Shown piece by piece: positions 5,374 to 7,815 of a stretch of DNA of 7,815 nt; within the stretch, counting starts at the first letter, position 1, and each line of letters opens with the position of its first letter. The notes below the pieces were generated by a model, which ran no database searches, was not told the DNA's origin, and saw nothing but the letters and a program-made list of their open reading frames with translations. The translations under genes were made by a program, and so were the position numbers. The stretch comes from Candidatus Pacearchaeota archaeon (GTDB lineage Archaea; Nanobdellota; Nanobdellia; Pacearchaeales; GW2011-AR1), in the NCBI GenBank assembly GCA_026395775.1, contig JAPLYA010000004.1, forward strand, positions 1 through 7,815, read 5' to 3'.

Positions 5374-5589
5374 ATGATAAAGCGAGCACTATTAAGAACG
5401 AGAACGTCCGGAGAAGCAGAATTGATGGATTTGCTAGCTAGAGCTGACCGTGCTCCCTCAGACGATCAAGCGACTCGAGATGTAGAATCAGCCCAAGAGT
5501 TATTGAGAAGAAGTTCTCTTCGTTTGCGAAGAAAATATGCTGGAGTTGTCGAGTTCTATAGAGATGAATATCGCTTGGCAGTAAGCTAG
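5374..5589 (+). CDS. Small Arg-rich hypothetical protein
   Basis: 71 residues, function unknown. It contains 13 Arg but only 2 Lys, the reverse of the Lys-rich neighbours outside this operon, and is predicted to be largely helical (ELMDLLARADRA; VESAQELLRRSSLRLRRKY). There is no signal peptide, membrane segment or metal motif. The gene is about half G+C in its first part, unlike local intergenic DNA, which favours real coding. It starts 13 nt after the kinase-fold gene, shares its Arg/Ala-rich composition, and is probably the last gene of that operon. A nucleic-acid or acidic-partner binding role would suit the charge pattern, but this is only a guess. No clear Shine-Dalgarno site precedes the ATG. 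Confidence 0.55.
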   Translation: MIKRALLRTRTSGEAELMDLLARADRAPSDDQATRDVESAQELLRRSSLRLRRKYAGVVEFYRDEYRLAVS

Positions 5590-5612
5590 CACACTATCAC
5601 TCTAGCACAACA

Positions 5613-5624
5613 ATACTTAAAAAT
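5613..5624 (+). promoter_or_regulatory. TATA box of the thermosome gene
   Basis: ATACTTAAAAAT contains an archaeal TATA box. A start about 25 nt downstream (near 5645) would give a leader of roughly 20 nt carrying GTGA (5655-5658) as a weak Shine-Dalgarno site. No recognisable heat-shock operator was seen. Confidence 0.5.
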
Positions 5625-5650
5625 CATAACTTCTAGACTTAATTATAAAA

Positions 5651-5668
5651 ATGAGTGAAAAAAGATGA
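5651..5668 (+). other. Five-codon leader minigene (MSEKR) before the thermosome start
   Basis: ATG AGT GAA AAA AGA TGA: its stop codon overlaps the thermosome ATG (ATGA, 5665-5668). It may couple translation, or it may be a by-product of the GTGA ribosome-binding sequence. It is not in frame with the chaperonin. Confidence 0.25.
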
Positions 5669-7266
5669 ATCAAGACAAACAACCAATTATAATTTTTCCT
5701 GAAAGCAGTCAGAGAACAATGGGCAGAGATGCCCAGAGAAATAATATTCTTGCTGCAAGAATTGTTGCAGATACTGTCAAAACTACTCTCGGCCCTAAAG
5801 GCATGGATAAGATGCTTGTTGATGCTCTTGGAAATGTTACTGTTACAAATGACGGAGTAACTATTCTCGAGGAAATGGAAATAGAGCATCCTGCCGCAAA
5901 AATGCTAGTTGAAATTGCTAGGACTCAAGATCAAGAAGTTGGTGATGGAACAACAACTGTTGCAATGCTGGCTGGAAAACTGCTTGAGAATGCTGAAATT
6001 CTTCTAGATAAAAAAATTCATCCAACTGTTATTACAAAAGGTTATAGACTCGCTGCTGAAAAAAGCCAGGAATATTTATTAAGATTAGCAATAGACGTTA
6101 AGCCAGAACAAGATGACATACTAAAACAGATTGCAATGACTGCAATGACTGGAAAAGGGGCTGAAATTGTTAAGGAAAAATTCGCGGAGTTGGTTGTAAA
6201 AGCTGTCAAACAAGTATATGATTCTGGTTTAGATTTAAGCAACATAAAAATAGAAAAGGCAAAAGGAAATGGGGTCGATAATACAGAACTAGTGGAAGGA
6301 ATTGTTCTTGACAAAGAGCGAGTGAATATAGAAATGCCTTTAAAAGTAGAAAATGCAAGAATAGCTTTGGTTGATTTTGCTTTAGAAATTAAAACTCCTG
6401 AAACAGAAACAAAAATTTCTGTTTCTAGTCCAGAACAATTGCAGAGTTTTATAGAACAGGAAGAAAGAATTTTGAAAAATATGGTTGAAAAGATTAAGGC
6501 AAGTCAAGCCAATGTTATATTTTGTCAGAAGGGAATAGATGATATAGCCCAGTACTACTTGGCTAAATCAGGAATTTATGCATGCAGGAGAATAGCTAAA
6601 TCAGATATGGAAAAATTAGCTAGAGCAACTTCTGGCAAGATAGTCTCTAACTTAAATGAATTAAGTTCAGAACAGCTTGGAAAAGCCAAACTTGTTGAAG
6701 AAGTAAAAAGAGGGGAAAATGCTTATACTTATGTTTCTGGCTGTTCAAATCCTAGAGCTTTGACAATCTTATTGCATGGAGGCACAGAACATGTTATTGA
6801 TGAGATGGAACGAGCTATAAAAGATGGTTTAGGAGTTGTGGCTGCTTCTTTGAAAGATGGAAAGATTGTTCCAGGTGGAGGAGCAATAGAAGTTGAACTA
6901 GCTAAAGAATTAAGAAAATTTTCTCAAAGTTTAGGGGGGAGAGAGCAGCTTGCTGTTGAGCAATTTGCATCTGCTCTGGAAACAATTCCCGTTACTTTAG
7001 CTGAAAATGCTGGTTTAGATCCAATTGATGTTTTAACTGAATTAAGAGCAAGACACGAACATGGGGAAAAGAATGTAGGATTAAACTTGTTAACTAATAT
7101 GATTGAAGACACATTAGAAGCAGGAATAGTCGAACCATTGAGAATCAAAACACAAGCTATCAATTCAGCAAGTGAAGTTGCCATGATGATTCTAAGAATA
7201 GATGATGTTATTGCCTCTGGAGGCAATAAAAACAAATCTTCTGGTTATAATCCTGAGTTGGAGTGA
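5665..7266 (+). CDS. Thermosome subunit (group II chaperonin)
   Basis: A 533-residue cytosolic ATP-dependent protein-folding chaperonin of the archaeal thermosome/CCT family, assembling into a double ring with a built-in lid. Family motifs are all present: RDAQRNNILAAR (21-32), TTLGPKGMDKML (40-51, phosphate-binding loop), VTNDGVTIL (60-68), GDGTTT (93-98), the equatorial Asp in KDGL (D387) and VPGGGA (402-407). SASEVAMMILRIDDVI (501-516) is the conserved C-terminal equatorial segment. The length is normal. The C-terminus ends NKNKSSGYNPELE and lacks the GGM-type repeats or acidic tail common in other thermosomes. Only one subunit is seen here, so a homo-oligomer is possible. It has its own promoter (5613-5624) and is followed by a T7 tract, so it is probably transcribed alone. 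The ATG at 5665 gives the usual N-terminal length. Confidence 0.97.
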   Translation: MNQDKQPIIIFPESSQRTMGRDAQRNNILAARIVADTVKTTLGPKGMDKMLVDALGNVTVTNDGVTILEEMEIEHPAAKMLVEIARTQDQEVGDGTTTVAMLAGKLLENAEILLDKKIHPTVITKGYRLAAEKSQEYLLRLAIDVKPEQDDILKQIAMTAMTGKGAEIVKEKFAELVVKAVKQVYDSGLDLSNIKIEKAKGNGVDNTELVEGIVLDKERVNIEMPLKVENARIALVDFALEIKTPETETKISVSSPEQLQSFIEQEERILKNMVEKIKASQANVIFCQKGIDDIAQYYLAKSGIYACRRIAKSDMEKLARATSGKIVSNLNELSSEQLGKAKLVEEVKRGENAYTYVSGCSNPRALTILLHGGTEHVIDEMERAIKDGLGVVAASLKDGKIVPGGGAIEVELAKELRKFSQSLGGREQLAVEQFASALETIPVTLAENAGLDPIDVLTELRARHEHGEKNVGLNLLTNMIEDTLEAGIVEPLRIKTQAINSASEVAMMILRIDDVIASGGNKNKSSGYNPELE

Positions 7267-7273
7267 TTTTTTT
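7267..7273 (+). terminator. T7 terminator tract after the thermosome gene
   Basis: Seven T residues directly after the TGA stop, with a second T6 run at 7344-7349. Oligo-T tracts terminate archaeal RNA polymerase. The gene converges with the minus-strand gene ending at 7367. Confidence 0.5.
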
Positions 7274-7289
7274 ATTGATGAATATTAAG

Positions 7290-7325
7290 CTTTTTCAGCA
7301 TACTTAACATTGGTGCGATTGGTTT
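7290..7325 (+). repeat. Dispersed intergenic repeat, copy D (partial)
   Basis: TTTTTCAGCATACTTAA followed by ATTGGTGCG: the second half of the repeat without the ATAACTAACTTCG block. It lies in the convergent spacer between the thermosome and the 67-residue protein gene. Confidence 0.45.
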
Positions 7326-7366
7326 GGGAAATTGCATTCAAAATTTTTTCTATTAACAATTAAATA

Positions 7367-7570
7367 TCAATATAATCCCTTCAGTTCTTCAAGAAAATTA
7401 TCCCTCCATTCTTGCTCTACTCTGCTCACTCTGTACTCGGGAAGTGTTGGTAATTCATCTACAGCTTGCAATCTTCCATTTTCCATAGCAATAAAATATT
7501 GTTTCTTTTGGGTTATCTTTGCATTTGGTGGTAAGGTATCTGTTTGAATTATTCTATCTGGAGCTGGCAT
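7367..7570 (-). CDS. Small hypothetical protein
   Basis: 67 residues, unknown function. The sequence is balanced and hydrophilic, with a Pro-containing N-terminal half (MPAPDRIIQTDTLPPN) and a charged, probably helical C-terminus (VSRVEQEWRDNFLEELKGL). It has no cysteine, membrane segment or recognisable motif. Evidence that it is real: its composition is not that of AT-rich random translation, and a good TATA box (ATTTAAAAAC on the minus strand) is centred about 26 nt before the ATG at 7570, the same geometry as other leaderless genes here. It is convergent with the thermosome gene. Repeat copy E and an IS200-like element lie upstream of it. Confidence 0.6.
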   Translation of the reverse strand: MPAPDRIIQTDTLPPNAKITQKKQYFIAMENGRLQAVDELPTLPEYRVSRVEQEWRDNFLEELKGLY

Positions 7571-7590
7571 GGATTTCTATTAATATTTAT

Positions 7591-7600
7591 GTTTTTAAAT
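7591..7600 (-). promoter_or_regulatory. TATA box of the 67-residue protein gene
   Basis: Reads ATTTAAAAAC on the minus strand, centred about 26 nt before the ATG at 7570; consistent with a leaderless start. Confidence 0.5.
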
Positions 7601-7623
7601 ATTTATATGATAACTTTTTATTA

Positions 7624-7670
7624 TTAATAACTAACTTCGTTTTAGCATAATTGGTAATTGTGCGAGCAAT
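7624..7670 (+). repeat. Dispersed intergenic repeat, copy E
   Basis: Exact core ATAACTAACTTCGTTT (7627-7642) then AGCATAATTGGTAATTGTGCG. It lies 57 nt upstream of the 67-residue protein gene and directly beside the left end of the IS200-like element. Confidence 0.6.
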
Positions 7671-7689
7671 TGTATTAATTAATAGCTAT

Positions 7690-7712
7690 ACCCTGTGCTC
7701 TTGGCACAGGGT
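7690..7712 (+). repeat. Subterminal hairpin 1 of the IS200-like left end
   Basis: ACCCTGTGC (7690-7698) and GCACAGGGT (7704-7712) form a perfect 9-bp stem with the 5-nt loop TCTTG. This is the likely TnpA recognition structure. The loop can also pair with 7719-7723 (CAAGA), part of hairpin 2. Confidence 0.55.
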
Positions 7713-7755
7713 GAAAACCAAGAAAAACTATTAAACCAACAAATGCTTGGTTTTC
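7713..7755 (+). promoter_or_regulatory. Leader hairpin 2 before the transposase start
   Basis: GAAAACCAAG (7713-7722) and CTTGGTTTTC (7746-7755) form a perfect 10-bp stem with a 23-nt loop, ending two bases before the ATG at 7758. It would restrict ribosome access to the start, as the leader hairpin of IS200 does. It begins at the base after hairpin 1 ends. Confidence 0.5.
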
Positions 7756-7757
7756 TT

Positions 7758-7815
7758 ATGGAAAATGAGCTCTGTAAATCTTATCATAAAGTTTTCAGAA
7801 TAAAATACCATTTTG
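7758..7815 (+). CDS. tnpA: Probable IS200/IS605-family Y1 transposase TnpA (N-terminal fragment)
   Basis: Only 19 codons are in the window: MENELCKSYHKVFRIKYHF. The KSYHKVFRIKYHF segment has the form of the first beta-strand of IS200-type TnpA proteins (H-x-V-[FY]-x-[IL]-x-Y-H-[FL], usually followed by VW.PKYR). These small HUH-type Y1 transposases cut and join single-stranded DNA at hairpin-marked ends; the catalytic HUH and Tyr residues lie beyond the window. An in-frame ATG at 7743, inside hairpin 2, is an alternative start (adds MLGFL). The two upstream hairpins support the call. There is no obvious Shine-Dalgarno site. The gene may be intact or broken; this cannot be judged from here. 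Confidence 0.6.
   Translation, partial: MENELCKSYHKVFRIKYHF

Larger units (their letters stand above)
7690..7815 (+). mobile_element. Left end of an IS200/IS605-like insertion sequence (partial)
   Basis: Two perfect hairpins in tandem (7690-7712 and 7713-7755) lead directly into the start of a probable Y1 transposase gene that runs off the window. IS200/IS605-family elements lack terminal inverted repeats and instead carry subterminal hairpins recognised by TnpA; IS200 itself also has a hairpin in the tnpA leader that limits translation. The true left tip should lie a short way upstream, perhaps within 7665-7690. The cleavage site cannot be fixed without the right end or an empty site. Whether a tnpB gene follows is not visible. 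Confidence 0.55.

Noticed and set aside
5613..5664. CIRCE or other named heat-shock operator before the chaperonin
   Set aside because: No inverted repeat of that form is present; only a TATA box and a weak GTGA are visible.
1858..7642. CRISPR array, suggested by repeated ATAACTAACTTCGTTT
   Set aside because: The copies are irregularly spaced by hundreds to thousands of bases, vary in sequence and have no spacer periodicity.
7731..7814. Minus-strand frame open from the window edge (ends at TAA, 7731-7733)
   Set aside because: It is only 27 codons with no recognisable residues, and it lies antisense to the better-supported transposase start and leader hairpins.

Overview
The window looks like DNA from an AT-rich archaeon, most likely a small-genome (DPANN-type) lineage. 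The evidence is a group II chaperonin (thermosome), an AbrB-PhoU fusion regulator, a CBS/zinc-ribbon protein of archaeal style, TTTAWA-type TATA boxes, and several genes whose TATA box sits 22-27 nt before the start codon, as expected for leaderless archaeal transcripts. No tRNA, complete rRNA or CRISPR array was found. The lineage below 'archaeon' is an inference from gene content.

Layout, left to right: (1) 108-416 +, a small MazG-superfamily pyrophosphatase, converging with a 4-bp overlap on (2) 413-913 -, a conserved-looking protein of unknown function. (3) 914-1192 is intergenic, with a G+C-rich, hairpin-rich island that may be an RNA gene. (4) Two minus-strand CBS proteins follow, 1193-1750 (CBS pair plus zinc ribbon) and 2058-2432 (divergent CBS pair). 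They are separated and followed by AT-rich spacers containing a dispersed repeat, a short ACAACCCTTAT motif and AT-rich palindromic operator-like sequences. (5) A plus-strand cassette follows: AbrB-PhoU regulator (3092-4042), an APH-fold protein with an altered catalytic loop (4044-5360), and a small Arg-rich protein (5374-5589). (6) The thermosome subunit (5665-7266 +) has its own promoter. (7) A small minus-strand hypothetical gene lies at 7367-7570. (8) The left end of an IS200/IS605-like insertion sequence has two back-to-back hairpins and the first 19 codons of a probable Y1 transposase, cut by the window edge.

How the parts may work together: the PhoU-like regulator and the kinase-fold protein are separated by one base and should be co-translated. 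The third gene, 13 nt further on, shares the unusual Arg/Ala-rich composition of the second. This looks like a three-gene unit combining a DNA-binding or phosphate-sensing protein with a probable pseudokinase or divergent kinase. The same TATATACTGG-plus-ATATATATT arrangement occurs upstream of this operon and of the CBS/zinc-ribbon gene, which suggests a common regulator.

The most unusual features are the six same-orientation copies of an intergenic repeat (core ATAACTAACTTCGTTT and/or TTTCAGCATA...AATTGTG), the APH-fold protein with HNA where HGD is expected, the structured island at 965-1041, and the IS200-like end whose two hairpins can form alternative pairings.
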